This document shows positions 1 to 8,718 of a stretch of 59,910 bases of DNA, piece after piece (position 1 is the stretch's first letter; each line of letters begins with the position of its first letter). A program made the position numbers and the translations under genes. The DNA is from an uncultured Clostridia bacterium (GTDB lineage: Bacteria; Bacillota_A; Clostridia; TANB77; CAG-508): the NCBI GenBank assembly GCA_947624725.1, contig CANQLP010000006.1:1-59910 (forward strand). The letters are read 5' to 3'. The notes beneath the pieces are model-generated. The model was not told where the DNA came from. It made no database searches and saw nothing but the letters and a program-made list of their open reading frames with translations.

Positions 1-51
1 ATTGAAGATATAGTTAAGGACAATGAAATACTAGTTGCAATTAAAGAATAG
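1..51 (+). CDS. 3' end of a truncated CDS, unidentified
   Basis: Frame 1 is open from the window edge and ends at TAG 49-51, giving sixteen C-terminal residues that end in ...LVAIKE. Nothing in so short a tail identifies the family. It runs toward the convergent minus-strand gene and is followed at once by a GC-containing hairpin (51-67) that could terminate it. It would belong to the integrative element inferred for the left end of the window. Confidence 0.4.
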   Translation: MEDIVKDNEILVAIKE

Positions 52-67
52 GGATAGTTGCTATCCC
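51..67. terminator. short hairpin after the truncated CDS
   Basis: Inverted repeat GGGATAG-ttg-CTATCCC, with a 7-bp perfect stem and 3-nt loop, begins at the last base of the stop codon. No long T run follows, so terminator function is inferred from its position between convergent genes. Confidence 0.4.
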
Positions 68-115
68 CATTCGATTTTATAACTTGTCCAGTTAATCTAT
101 GCGTGGCCTTTTTTA

Positions 116-1082
116 CTATTTTGTAGGAAAATGTATCTTTTCATTACTAAATTCAATGTAATCACTCTTTAAAAATGCATCTATTGTAGATTCATCTATC
201 ACTATAATATTACAATTTTTTATACACTTCTCTAAACGTTGTGTATTTTCTTTGAAACAAATAAAATATACTTTGTCTTTATAAATAGGATGCATTTCTA
301 AAAAATTCCTTAATATAGCAATATGATTTATATCAAGAAATAGCATTATTTTGAGGTACTTTTCGTTATCTACTAAAAAATCCATATAGTTAAAATCCGT
401 ATATTCTACTTTATGCCTTTTAGATAAATCAGCAAACAAGCAAAGCTTTATTTTGGCATAATTTCTCATAAGTTTCTTATAAAACTCGTTATAAGGAATA
501 AGATATGAATTTTTAAGGCTAAAATCGAAACCGTCTTTTATCATATAAAATTTTATCAACATCATTTGTAAAGATAATAGAAAAGAAAATTTCCTTTTCT
601 TTTTTTAAATCATAATAAATAGAAGTAATATATTTATCACTTTTATTTCCATACACAGCATAAACATTATAAATATTGCCATCAAATGATAATATTCCAA
701 GATATCTTCTTGAATCGGTTGTAGGATTATCCCTATTTTTCAAATTCCAGCTAGGAAGAAAACGATTTGAATTATCAAATCTTGTGAATGCTGCAATATC
801 ACTAATAATTTTTAATCTTTCCAAGTTATTTGAATTTCTACAATGTTCTTTTATTTTAACTCCAATTTCCTCTAAATAAATCCTTCCATTTTTCCCTAAA
901 GCGATTTCTCTATGTTTTAACCTAGACACATACCCATCTTTTACCAAATGACATATTCTTTTTTCTTGATAAGTCTTTGTACCATAAATATATCTAGCAT
1001 TATCTAATGTAATCGTTCTATACTCTGCTAAAAACTTTAAAAGTTCAATATCTCGTTCTTGCAAAATTACTCCTTTTTTCAA
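116..1082 (-). CDS. replication-relaxation-like winged-helix protein, read through one C+GGT site
   Basis: Two overlapping minus-strand frames (1082-519 and 565-116) join into one protein of about 321 residues when a single C is skipped (plus-strand G533, reading AGA-c-GGT as Arg-Gly). The N-terminal 60 residues look like a winged helix ('RDIELLKFLAEYRTIT...ARYIYG'), as in the Replic_Relax/MobC-like proteins of conjugative elements and plasmids. The C-terminal half is unassigned. The extra C is of the same kind as in the chromosomal housekeeping genes, so this element gene follows the same rule. Family assignment is by general resemblance only; the joining of the two frames is well supported because the overlap lies exactly at the CGG. 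Confidence 0.6.
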
Positions 1083-1146
1083 CTATCTATAACACCTCCA
1101 GTCTTTTAAATATAACATCCATAAAATAATTCAAAAATTGCACCTT

Positions 1147-1192
1147 CGTAGAGGGTGCCATATACTTTCGTATATGACACCTCTACTCTAGA
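1147..1192. repeat. strong intergenic hairpin
   Basis: Between two minus-strand genes. CATATAC-tttc-GTATATG forms the apex, and flanking tagaggg/cacctcta arms extend the stem. It could be a terminator for the upstream RusA-like gene or a processing site. No clear T run is seen. Confidence 0.4.
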
Positions 1193-1298
1193 CAAAATTT
1201 AGAATTATAAATGTTAAAAATTACTTTAAAATAAAAGCAACACCAAAAATGACTATGGCAAAAAAAAGAACGAAAAAATCCTTAAAATTTTGCTATAG

Positions 1299-1889
1299 TC
1301 ATTTGGATATATTTGGTAAATTTTTTTCAATAAATTTTAAAATTGTATCAGCTTTTAAAACATAAACCTCTATATGTGGAATACTTGAACTAACACCCTG
1401 TACCATATAGCAACAATTGAATAAATTATCATCTTTTATAATTCCACCATAAACAAGCCCATCTTGAATAGGTTTAACAGTTCTATTGTCAACATCCCAT
1501 ACTTTCATTTTATCAAATATTTTTATAATGACAATTACAAAATTATCAAAAAATAACTTTTGGTATTGTTTTGTTACTTCGGCAATATTTAGGATAATTT
1601 GCTTATGAGCATACGAAGAAGGATTTTTTAATGTCGGTAATTTCTCAGGTATGTATAAGTATAAAACATTATCTTTTACAGTAGCCTTATATCTGTTATT
1701 AATTAGATCTATTTTTTCAGTAAAATCTAATTTATTATAAAATTGCACTTGCTCATATATCTCAAATCTTTGCTTTTCTAACATATATAAAAAATTTTCT
1801 AACTCTTTACTATAAGGATTTTTTAAAACAACATCTAAAGATTCTCCTAACCTTTGTAAAGAACTATATATATTACTTGAAATTTGCAT
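1299..1889 (-). CDS. RusA-like Holliday-junction resolvase fold protein (196 aa)
   Basis: The start chosen is ATG at 1889 ('MQISSNIY'), preceded by GAAAGAGGTG at good spacing; the longer open frame to 1964 lacks this. In the C-terminal half, 'WDVDNRTVKPIQDGL' followed by 'IIKDDN' resembles the RusA signature, in which Asp residues around D-x-DN-x-x-K-x-x-x-D coordinate metal and a later D-D pair follows. RusA-type resolvases are common on phages and integrative elements. The N-terminal half is helical and not recognised. It sits with the HTH gene upstream, 19 nt apart and probably co-transcribed. The fold is inferred from motif spacing, so the call is moderate. Confidence 0.5.
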   Translation of the reverse strand: MQISSNIYSSLQRLGESLDVVLKNPYSKELENFLYMLEKQRFEIYEQVQFYNKLDFTEKIDLINNRYKATVKDNVLYLYIPEKLPTLKNPSSYAHKQIILNIAEVTKQYQKLFFDNFVIVIIKIFDKMKVWDVDNRTVKPIQDGLVYGGIIKDDNLFNCCYMVQGVSSSIPHIEVYVLKADTILKFIEKNLPNISK

Positions 1890-1908
1890 AAAATCACCTC
1901 TTTCAAAC

Positions 1909-2385
1909 TTAAAACTTATTAGCATAAATGTTTTCAAAAAATTCTGGTGTATAAACTCTATCATTATTTCTATTATTATGTTTTTTATTATTTATATACT
2001 TGTCATTATTAGCAACAGCATTAGTATATTTCTGACTAGTAGGGTTGTTATTATTATCTATATATGTAGTCGTTCTTGAATAGATAGGGTTGTCAAATTT
2101 GACAAGTGGAACTATCTTCCTGTTAATTATTTGTCTTGTTGTATTATGAAAATTCATTATTACTTGTACATATTTCTTTTTTGATAATGAACTTATTAAC
2201 TTTGAAACTCTTATATCAGACAAATTTACAATACTTGCTAAAAATTTATTTGTTATGGTACAATAACCATCATTTTTACTAAAAAATAAAATTAAAGAAT
2301 AAATATATTTCTCTTTATCACTTAACTGCTCGCTTGTTAGGATTTCATAAGGTATCCATAAACCTTTTAAATTACTTTCTTGCAT
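1909..2385 (-). CDS. helix-turn-helix replication/regulatory protein of a mobile element (158 aa)
   Basis: The N-terminal ~90 residues read as a winged helix-turn-helix ('LSDKEKYIYSLILFFSKNDGYCTITNKFLASIVNLSDIRVSKLI...'), typical of HTH/DnaD-like replication proteins on conjugative elements. The middle is a low-complexity Asn-rich linker ('NNNNP', 'NNKKHNNRNND'). The last residues 'TPEFFENIYANKF' are compact and could be a partner-binding peptide. The start is set at ATG 2385 because GAAGGTGA lies 8 nt upstream; the GTG at 2394 overlaps that ribosome-binding site. It is first of the minus-strand set and its promoter should lie in 2386-2500. Confidence 0.5.
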   Translation of the reverse strand: MQESNLKGLWIPYEILTSEQLSDKEKYIYSLILFFSKNDGYCTITNKFLASIVNLSDIRVSKLISSLSKKKYVQVIMNFHNTTRQIINRKIVPLVKFDNPIYSRTTTYIDNNNNPTSQKYTNAVANNDKYINNKKHNNRNNDRVYTPEFFENIYANKF

Positions 2386-2868
2386 AAAATTCACCTTCTT
2401 TCATCTGTTTAAGGGGTATATCACTTATTGTGCTATACCCCCAATTTAATTATAAAGTTATCGTCATATTGTACAATTACGAAAATGGCATAAAGTAGAT
2501 ATTGCAAGGAGTAGTTTCAATTTATACATTTTCTCCATTGACAATATATTACTATTTGCTTTAAAATTACTTTAAGAGCCTTTTTATTATAAAAACAACA
2601 CCTCATATATAGAGGTGTCAAAATATAACTATATTAGTCAATTTTAAACTATAAGCTATAGGTATAATAATGCTATACTCTTTTATTTTTCTAACAAATT
2701 TTGCTTGGATTTCTAACACTTTTGAATTTTTACCAAAAAACATACAATTACTGAATTTATTAAGCAAAATAGTTTTTTGTTATAAAAATTCTTACAGTAT
2801 CAGCATTTTTATTAATTTTATATAATGTTAATTAACAATAAAAAGTATTATTAAACAAACTTAAAACT
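2386..2868. other. non-coding end of the integrative element
   Basis: No credible gene on either strand. It holds two hairpins: GGGGTATA...TATACCCC at 2411-2441, and ACACCTC-atatata-GAGGTGT at about 2611-2631. The remainder is AT-rich. It separates the minus-strand element genes from the tRNA-Leu fragment and contains no integrase. Confidence 0.5.
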
Positions 2869-2923
2869 GTTCTTAGGAACCAGTGCCAAAAGCGTGGGGG
2901 TTCGAGTCCCTTCACCCGCACCA
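2869..2923 (+). other. tRNA-Leu 3' fragment, probable attachment site (attR)
   Basis: The segment reads as the 3' part of a tRNA-Leu: anticodon loop ctTAGga, variable arm, T arm with loop TTCGAGT, acceptor strand CACCCGC, discriminator A and encoded CCA (2921-2923). The 5' half (acceptor, D arm, part of the anticodon stem) is absent: upstream of 2869 the sequence no longer pairs. A tRNA 3' end without its 5' half is the usual scar of a tyrosine-integrase element inserted into a tRNA gene. From the plus orientation, the element should lie to the left (1-2868) and the intact tRNA-Leu(UAG) further left, outside the window. Tagging of the family is confident; the att interpretation is inference. 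Confidence 0.75.
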
Positions 2924-2942
2924 AGTATTTTAAACAAATTGT

Positions 2943-2971
2943 TTGAAAAATTTATCAAAAGCGTGTATAAT
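2943..2971 (+). promoter_or_regulatory. sigma-A promoter of the solitary antitoxin RNA
   Basis: TTGAAA (2943-2948), 17-bp spacer, TATAAT (2966-2971). Transcription should start near 2978, just before AGGAAATG, the 5' motif shared with the antitoxin RNA at 11.7 kb. Confidence 0.65.
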
Positions 2972-2977
2972 AAATAT

Positions 2978-3072
2978 AGGAAATGAATAACCACAGTGAA
3001 TGTGGTTACCACTACATAAGAGTATAACAACACATTCGCAATATTGGCATAGCGGAATGTGTTGTTATTTTA
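2978..3072 (+). ncRNA. type I antitoxin RNA, solitary copy
   Basis: The predicted transcript begins ATAGGAAATG, forms a 5' hairpin AACCAC...GTGGTT, and ends in a perfect 14-bp stem (3024-3037 with 3055-3068) followed by TTTTATT. The same order (AGGAAATG, AACCAC hairpin, terminal hairpin with T run) is seen in the minus-strand RNA at 11768-11684, so the two are paralogues. The toxin normally lying opposite has lost its leader here (3070-3162). RNA boundaries are inferred from promoter and terminator. Confidence 0.6.
3024..3068. terminator. 14-bp hairpin terminator
   Basis: ATAACAACACATTC pairs perfectly with GAATGTGTTGTTAT across a 17-nt loop. It serves as the 3' end of the antitoxin RNA and lies directly after the remnant toxin stop codon on the other strand. 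Confidence 0.7.
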
Positions 3073-3162
3073 TTCCTTATCTATTATTGAATTTACATAT
3101 TGTATGTATATAATCGTCAATAAGGTTACGTTTATTACTGACATATCTACTACTATGTTCAT
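3070..3162 (-). pseudogene. remnant of a small hydrophobic type I toxin
   Basis: The 30-residue open frame ends '...INVTLLTIIYIQYVN..IIDKE', closely matching the C-terminal half of the intact peptide at 11579-11683 ('INVALLAIIFIQWTNKE'). Upstream, the promoter-like sequence and 'TAGGAAATGAA' match the intact locus, but the whole leader with the ribosome-binding site and the N-terminal half are missing: the shared 5' motif runs straight into the coding part. AGGAA abuts the ATG, so translation is unlikely. This looks like an internal deletion that spared the antitoxin. Confidence 0.6.
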
Positions 3163-3397
3163 TTCCTATGTTAACTACTATACAACATTATTAGATAAAA
3201 TACAAGCGAACTTTTATCTAAAAATTTTGTCTTTTTTTGTCTTTTATTGAAAAAACAAAATTATTATGCTAACATATGGACTATCAAATAATTTAATTCA
3301 TAGAAAATTTTTTTGAAAATTCTATAAATTTTAAATTTTGAATTTCTAAAATTCTAAAAAAATCCAAAAGTTATTAAAAATGAAAGGAAAATCATTG

Positions 3398-3960
3398 ATG
3401 AAAAAAATCATAATATTCGTGGCTATTTTATGCACTTTTTCTTTATCTTTGATTATTTTTAAAAATACATATGTTAAGAATAAAGAAAATGCAGAAATAG
3501 AAAATGTTACAAAAGCTTTAGAGGATGCAAGTAAAGAAAATCCTGAAAAATCAGAGGAAAATATAACTTTCCAAGATGGCAGTATTGGACTTGTTATAAT
3601 TCCAAGTCTTGACATAAAAGCACCAATACATGAAGGAACAAGTCAAGAAGTATTAAAATATTCAGTTCGGTCATTTTGAAAATACATCTTTATGGAATCG
3701 GAAATGTAGCTCTTGCATCACATAATGAAGGCTCATATGCTCATTATTTTGGGAATATAAAAGACCTTAAAAATAATGAGGAAATTATATATATGACAAA
3801 TATGGGAGAAAGGAGATATAGAGTATGTGAAAATATAATAATTCAAGAAACGAATGTAGATGTATTAAAAGATACAAAAGAAAATATTATAACACTTATA
3901 ACATGCGTAAAGGGCATGAGAGCATATAGGCAATGTGTTATAGCAAAAGAAATTATATAA
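3398..3960 (+). CDS. class D-type sortase, two C+GG sites (186 aa after correction)
   Basis: Membrane-anchored transpeptidase that would attach LPXTG proteins to the cell wall. The start is ATG 3398 with AAAGGA 9 nt upstream. There is an N-terminal membrane helix (about residues 3-22), then the sortase beta-barrel. Catalytic His is in 'ALASHNEG', Cys in 'ITLITC', Arg in 'AYRQC'. The frame is broken twice, at C3668 and C3699. Skipping each C gives 'YSVGHFENTSLWNGNVALASHN', with the expected G-H-F and N-G-N. The next gene encodes an LPRTG protein 21 nt downstream, the likely substrate. Without correction the two pieces lack either the membrane anchor or the catalytic residues. Confidence 0.85.
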
Positions 3961-3981
3961 AAGAAAGGAATTGATAAAAAC

Positions 3982-5727
3982 ATGATAAAAAAATTATTTA
4001 TAATATTTACTTTTGTCTTAACTATTATTGGAATATCAAAGGTACAAGCAGTATCATTTGATGATACAATAAATATACAAAAAAGTAGTTTAGAAAAATT
4101 GATAGAAATACAAGAAGATGAAGAATGGAAGGATTTAGATATAAATAAATGTGAATATACAAATGAAGAGGGGATATATGTTTATCCAATGGAAAATAAA
4201 AAAGAAAGTGATAATTCAGTAAAAATATCACGCAATAATCATTCTGATGCAGCTATGAGAATCATCTGGAATGGTTATGGAAGTAAATCAGCTTCAATAT
4301 ACGGTATGGAAAAAGAAGAGGATTTATATGTAGCAACTAAAATTGCATTAGATTGTGTGTATAGTTATAATAATTTGCAAGATTTAAATAGTAAGTTTAG
4401 AGTAAAAGAAGGACTAGACGGAACAGAAAAACAAAGAGCAGAAAAAATAATAGAAGTTGCAACTGATTTATTAAATAAAGGATATACAGGAGAAGAAACT
4501 AAAAATTGGACTATTTATACAGATCAAACGACTAGATATGAAGAAGAAGGAGAATATTATTATAAAACATTTACAATAAGAGCTGAAAATTCTGATATTA
4601 ATTCTATAAATGTAAGTACATCAACAGATAGACTACAAAACTATTTTATTGCAGAAGACGGAACATTTGATAGAAAATCTTCATTCGAAGGAGAAATGGG
4701 AAAAGATAGTTATAGCTTTAGGTTAGTAATACCTAAAGAAGAAACAGTAGATCCATTTAGAGTAGACTTACATATAAATTTAAAATATAACTCATTTGAT
4801 TTATTTACAGGGGAGAGCTCAGATTGTACCTATATAGTATATGGTAATTTAAAGCAAGAGCTTGATTATACAGTTTCTGCATCTGATAAAGAATCAACAT
4901 TAACAGTAAAGTTTGTAGATAGTGAAACTAACGAACCTATTCTAGGAGCGATAGTTTATATAGATGGAAATGAGTGTGTAGCATATAATCAAGATGGAGC
5001 AGTTTTAAGAACAGCTGGAACTGGGTTAACATATATATACTTTTCATACATACCAAGTGATTATATAGCACCAGAAGAACCTCTTGCAGTTACATTAGAT
5101 TTTATGGATGACTATGAAGAAACAGTAAAATTACAACATAAAAAAGGAAGTTTGTCTGTAAAAACTAATTTAAGTGATTCTAGTTTTGAAATATATAATT
5201 CTAACTTTGAAAAAGTAGGTACATATCAAACAAACGAAGAAGGAGAAATAAATATCGACTCAATAAATACTGGAAAATACATTTTAAGGCAAGTGGGAGT
5301 AAAAGAAGGATATCAATTAGCAGAAGATACAGTTATTGATATAAGTTATGATATGACTAATACCATTTATATAACTAATGAAGAATTACCACCAGTAACA
5401 GATGAAGCAGAGGAAAAACAAGATACAGAAAAAGAAAATCAGAAACAAGCAGAAGAAGAAAATAAACAAAATGATGTAGAAAAAGATACTCAAGAGAAGG
5501 AACAAGAAGATTTAAAAAAAGAAAATGACAAAAATCTTGAAATTGAAAAAGAACAAAATCAAGAAGAAGAAAAAGCTTCAAAAATTGTCTATAATTCTGA
5601 TGATAATACACCTAAATTAACCGTATTACCAAGAACAGGAAACGATTATTTCATATTAAAAATAGCACTTATTAATATAATAATGTTATTTGCATACATT
5701 TTGAAAAATAAGAAAATTTTACATTAA
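3982..5727 (+). CDS. LPRTG-anchored surface protein with thioester-like and Cna-B-like domains (581 aa)
   Basis: Signal peptide at residues 1-23 (cleavage near 'SKVQA'). Residues about 60-200 resemble a thioester adhesin domain ('AMRIIWNGYG...EDLYVATKIALD'), but the usual Thr-Gln is Thr-Lys, so the Cys-Gln bond may not form. Residues about 300-385 and 390-470 look like Cna-B/SpaA immunoglobulin-like repeats ('LTVKFVDSETNEPILGA', 'YILRQVGVKEGYQLAEDT'). A Glu/Lys/Gln-rich stalk follows at about 475-550, then the sorting signal LPRTG, a hydrophobic helix and the tail KNKKILH. It is very likely the substrate of the sortase just upstream and displayed on the wall. The domains were placed by eye. 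The gene has no internal CGG break. Confidence 0.75.
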   Translation: MIKKLFIIFTFVLTIIGISKVQAVSFDDTINIQKSSLEKLIEIQEDEEWKDLDINKCEYTNEEGIYVYPMENKKESDNSVKISRNNHSDAAMRIIWNGYGSKSASIYGMEKEEDLYVATKIALDCVYSYNNLQDLNSKFRVKEGLDGTEKQRAEKIIEVATDLLNKGYTGEETKNWTIYTDQTTRYEEEGEYYYKTFTIRAENSDINSINVSTSTDRLQNYFIAEDGTFDRKSSFEGEMGKDSYSFRLVIPKEETVDPFRVDLHINLKYNSFDLFTGESSDCTYIVYGNLKQELDYTVSASDKESTLTVKFVDSETNEPILGAIVYIDGNECVAYNQDGAVLRTAGTGLTYIYFSYIPSDYIAPEEPLAVTLDFMDDYEETVKLQHKKGSLSVKTNLSDSSFEIYNSNFEKVGTYQTNEEGEINIDSINTGKYILRQVGVKEGYQLAEDTVIDISYDMTNTIYITNEELPPVTDEAEEKQDTEKENQKQAEEENKQNDVEKDTQEKEQEDLKKENDKNLEIEKEQNQEEEKASKIVYNSDDNTPKLTVLPRTGNDYFILKIALINIIMLFAYILKNKKILH

Positions 5728-5744
5728 CAAAAAAATATGCAATA

Positions 5745-5776
5745 AAAACAGACTGCCTTAATTTAAAACAGTCTGC
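5745..5776. terminator. bidirectional terminator
   Basis: CAGACTG (5749-5755) pairs with CAGTCTG (5769-5775). It lies between convergent surface-protein and spoIVA genes with A/T-rich flanks on both sides. Confidence 0.65.
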
Positions 5777-5788
5777 ATGGAAATAGGT

Positions 5789-7267
5789 TTAAAGAATAAT
5801 ACAGATTAATCCACCACTACCTTCATTTACTATGCGTTCTAAGGTTTCTTGCAATTTCATTTGTGCATCTTCTGGCATTCTATATAGTTTATTTTGCAAT
5901 CCCTCATTTACAAGCTCATGTAAGCTCTTTCCGAATATATTAGAACTCCAAATCTTTTTAGGATCAGATTCAAATTCAGATAGAAGATAATTTACAAGTT
6001 CTTCAGATTGCTTTTCAGAACCTACTATTGGAGAAACTTCTGTTGTGATGTTTGCTTTTATAAGATGTAGACTTGGTGCTGTGGCCTTAAGTTTTACTCC
6101 AAAGCGAGAACCTTGTTTTACCATTTCTGGTTCATCTAAAATCAAATCTTCCATAGAAGGAGTAACAATTCCATAGCCTTTCGCTTTAACTTCTTCTAAG
6201 GCATATGCAATTTTATCATATTCTTTTTTAGTTCTAGCAAGTGATGTAAGACAAGAGAACAAGTCGCCTTCATCTTTTACAGAAACTCCAGTCATTTCAC
6301 TTAATACTTGATAAAATAGAGGCTCTTTAAGCATAATATTAATATTTACATTACCATTACCAAGATTGATTTCATTTAAAACTGTATTTGCAATAATTTC
6401 AGTAGATTTAATTTGTGATAAACTATCGCTTATTTGTTTTAAAACAGTAATATTAGAAAATGCACTTTTTATTTCAGTAAATAATTCTTTTTTAAGCCAG
6501 TGTTCATCTGATAGGGCATTAGTCCACTTTGGAAGAGAAATATTCATCTGTTCTATTGGAAATTCATAAAGCAACTTTCCAAACATATCATTTATATCAT
6601 TAATAGATAAATTAGCACAGTCAGTTGGGATAACAGAGACATTATATTTATCTTCTAGTCTTCTTGCAAGTTCTTTTGTATAATCAGAATCAGGCTCTTC
6701 GCTATTTAGAACAATTACAAAAGGTTTATTTATTGCTTTAAGTTCTGAAACAACTCTTTCTTCTGCTTCTATATAATCTTCTCTTGGAATATCAGTAATT
6801 GTTCCATCTGTTGTAACTAAAATTCCAATTGTAGAGTGCTCGGAAATAACTTTTGCCGTACCAAGTTCTGCTGCAGTTTCAAAAGGTATTTCATCTTCTG
6901 ACCATGGCGTTTTTACCATTCTCGGAACATCATCTTCCATATACCCAATTGCATTACGAACTAAATATCCAACGCAATCAACCAGTCTTGTTTTGAATCT
7001 TACATTATCTCCTAAAGTTATTTCAATTGCTTCATTAGGAACAAACTTTGGCTCGGTTGTCATGATAGTTTTTCCAGCAGCACTTTGTGGAAGCTCATCT
7101 TGTGCTCTTTCCTTTTTGTATTCGTTTTCAATATTTGGAATAACAAGTAAATCCATGAAGCGTTTGATAAATGTAGATTTTCCAGTTCTTACAGGACCTA
7201 CGACTCCAATATATATATCCCCATCAGTTCTAGCACCAATATCCTGATATAAGCTTAAATTTTCCAT
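5789..7267 (-). CDS. spoIVA: stage IV sporulation protein A, spore-coat ATPase (492 aa)
   Basis: Polymerising ATPase that forms the basement layer of the spore coat around the forespore. The length equals the Bacillus protein (492). The Walker A-like loop 'GPVRTGKST' lies near residues 25-33, and 'TTEPKFVPNEA' and 'VDCVGYLVRNAIGYMEDD' are characteristic of the family. The C-terminus 'GGLICIIL' is the hydrophobic tail that docks on SpoVM. The ATG at 7267 is preceded by ATTATGGAGGTT. It is single-gene, between a terminator and a divergent promoter region. There are no extra-C sites in 1.5 kb. Confidence 0.97.
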   Translation of the reverse strand: MENLSLYQDIGARTDGDIYIGVVGPVRTGKSTFIKRFMDLLVIPNIENEYKKERAQDELPQSAAGKTIMTTEPKFVPNEAIEITLGDNVRFKTRLVDCVGYLVRNAIGYMEDDVPRMVKTPWSEDEIPFETAAELGTAKVISEHSTIGILVTTDGTITDIPREDYIEAEERVVSELKAINKPFVIVLNSEEPDSDYTKELARRLEDKYNVSVIPTDCANLSINDINDMFGKLLYEFPIEQMNISLPKWTNALSDEHWLKKELFTEIKSAFSNITVLKQISDSLSQIKSTEIIANTVLNEINLGNGNVNINIMLKEPLFYQVLSEMTGVSVKDEGDLFSCLTSLARTKKEYDKIAYALEEVKAKGYGIVTPSMEDLILDEPEMVKQGSRFGVKLKATAPSLHLIKANITTEVSPIVGSEKQSEELVNYLLSEFESDPKKIWSSNIFGKSLHELVNEGLQNKLYRMPEDAQMKLQETLERIVNEGSGGLICIIL

Positions 7268-7307
7268 TTTTTAACCTCCATAATCTTTGTACAATTAACT
7301 TTTACTT

Positions 7308-7338
7308 AATGTATATTAGGGTAAGAGTACAAATATTA
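7308..7338 (-). promoter_or_regulatory. possible sigma-E promoter of spoIVA
   Basis: On the minus strand, TAATATT (plus 7338-7332) and TATACATT (plus 7315-7308) resemble the sigma-E consensus KMATATT / CATACANT. The spacing is 16 bp, slightly long. Known mother-cell control of spoIVA makes this plausible. Confidence 0.35.
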
Positions 7339-7415
7339 CTAAAAATTCAGATATATTGATAAGAGTTAAAAAATATTATATAATATAGCAAAAGAAAAGG
7401 AGTAAATAAGGAAAT

Positions 7416-8673
7416 ATGAGAACTATAATTATTGGAGCAGGACCTGCTGGAATGTTAGCTGGAATATCAAGTGCAAAATCTAAACAAGAAGTTATAATTT
7501 TAGAAAAAATGAGTAGTGTTGGAAAAAAACTTGGAATTACTGGAAAGGGAAGATGCAATATAACAAATGCTATTCCAATTTCTGAATTTATAAAGAACAT
7601 ACCAGGAAATCGGAAAATTTTTATATAGTTCTTTTGAAAACTTTACAAATGAAGATATAATTAAATTATTAGAAAATGAAGGATTGCAAACAAAGGTAGA
7701 AAGAGGAGAAAGAGTATTTCCAATTACAGATAGTGCTAAAAGTGTAGTAGATACATTATATAGAATACTAAAAAAACTAAATGTCCAAATTATAACTGAT
7801 GTAGCAGTTTTAGATATTATAGAAAAAGACGAAAAAGTAGTTGGAGTAAAATATTTACAAAATGGTCAAGAAAAAGAGATGAAGGCAGATAAGGTTATTC
7901 TTGCAACAGGTGGAATGAGCTATTCAAAAACAGGTTCAACAGGAGACGGATATGAAATCGCAAAAAAGCACGGACACACGGTAACAAAGCTAAAAGGAGG
8001 TCTTGTACCACTTGAATGTTATGAAAAAGAACTTTGCAAATCTATGCAAGGTTTGTCCTTAAAAAATGTTTCCATTAAATTAATGGATAAAGAAAAAAAT
8101 AAGAAAATATATGAAGACTTTGGAGAGATGATGTTTACTCATTTTGGAGTAACAGGTCCAATAATTATAAGTTCATCATCACATCTAGTAAGATATAAAA
8201 ATATTGATGAATTATTTAAGTCTAAAAATATTGAACTTATTATAGATTTGAAACCTGCATTAGATGCACAAAAACTTGATTTAAGAATAAGAAGAGATTT
8301 TGAGGAATTTGCCAACAAAAGTTTTAAAAATAGTCTAGATAAATTGCTCCCTCAAAAAATGATAGAACCTATTATTGAATTATCAGGAATAGAGCCTGAT
8401 AAAAAGGTAAATACGATAACAAAAGAGGAAAGAACTAAACTTGGCGAAATTATAAAAAATTTAAAACTAACGATAAGTAAATTTAGACCACTTGAAGAAG
8501 CAATTATTACATCAGGAGGAATATCAGTAAAAGAAATCAATCCTAAAACTATGGAATCTAAGATTCTTAAAGGACTATATTTCGCAGGAGAAGTGATAGA
8601 TGTAGATGCATATACAGGAGGATTTAATTTGCAAATTGCATATTCTACTGGTTTTACTGCAGGACTAAACTAA
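7416..8673 (+). CDS. HI0933/BaiN-family NAD(P)/FAD-dependent oxidoreductase, one C+GGA site (418 aa)
   Basis: Flavoprotein of the HI0933-like family (YtfP/YhiN/BaiN). The substrate is not known for most members. The N-terminal FAD-binding loop 'GAGPAGMLAGISSA' is at residues 6-19, and 'GKKLGITGKGRCNITNA' follows. The C-terminal 'GGISVKEINPKTMESK' and 'LYFAGEVIDVDAYTGGFNLQIAYSTGFTAG' are diagnostic. The frame breaks at C7611: 'PGN' is followed by c-GGA, and skipping C gives 'PGNGKFLYSSFENF', the expected continuation. It runs opposite to spoIVA and is 45 nt ahead of the YigZ-family gene. Confidence 0.88.
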
Positions 8674-8718
8674 TATGGGTTATATTAATTATATTTAGTT
8701 TTAAAGGAGAAAACTTTT

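Noticed and set aside
2851..3250. Open frames across the tRNA-Leu fragment and the antitoxin region (60-63 aa)
   Set aside because: One translates the tRNA fragment and the other runs antisense through the toxin remnant. Neither has a ribosome-binding site or family resemblance.
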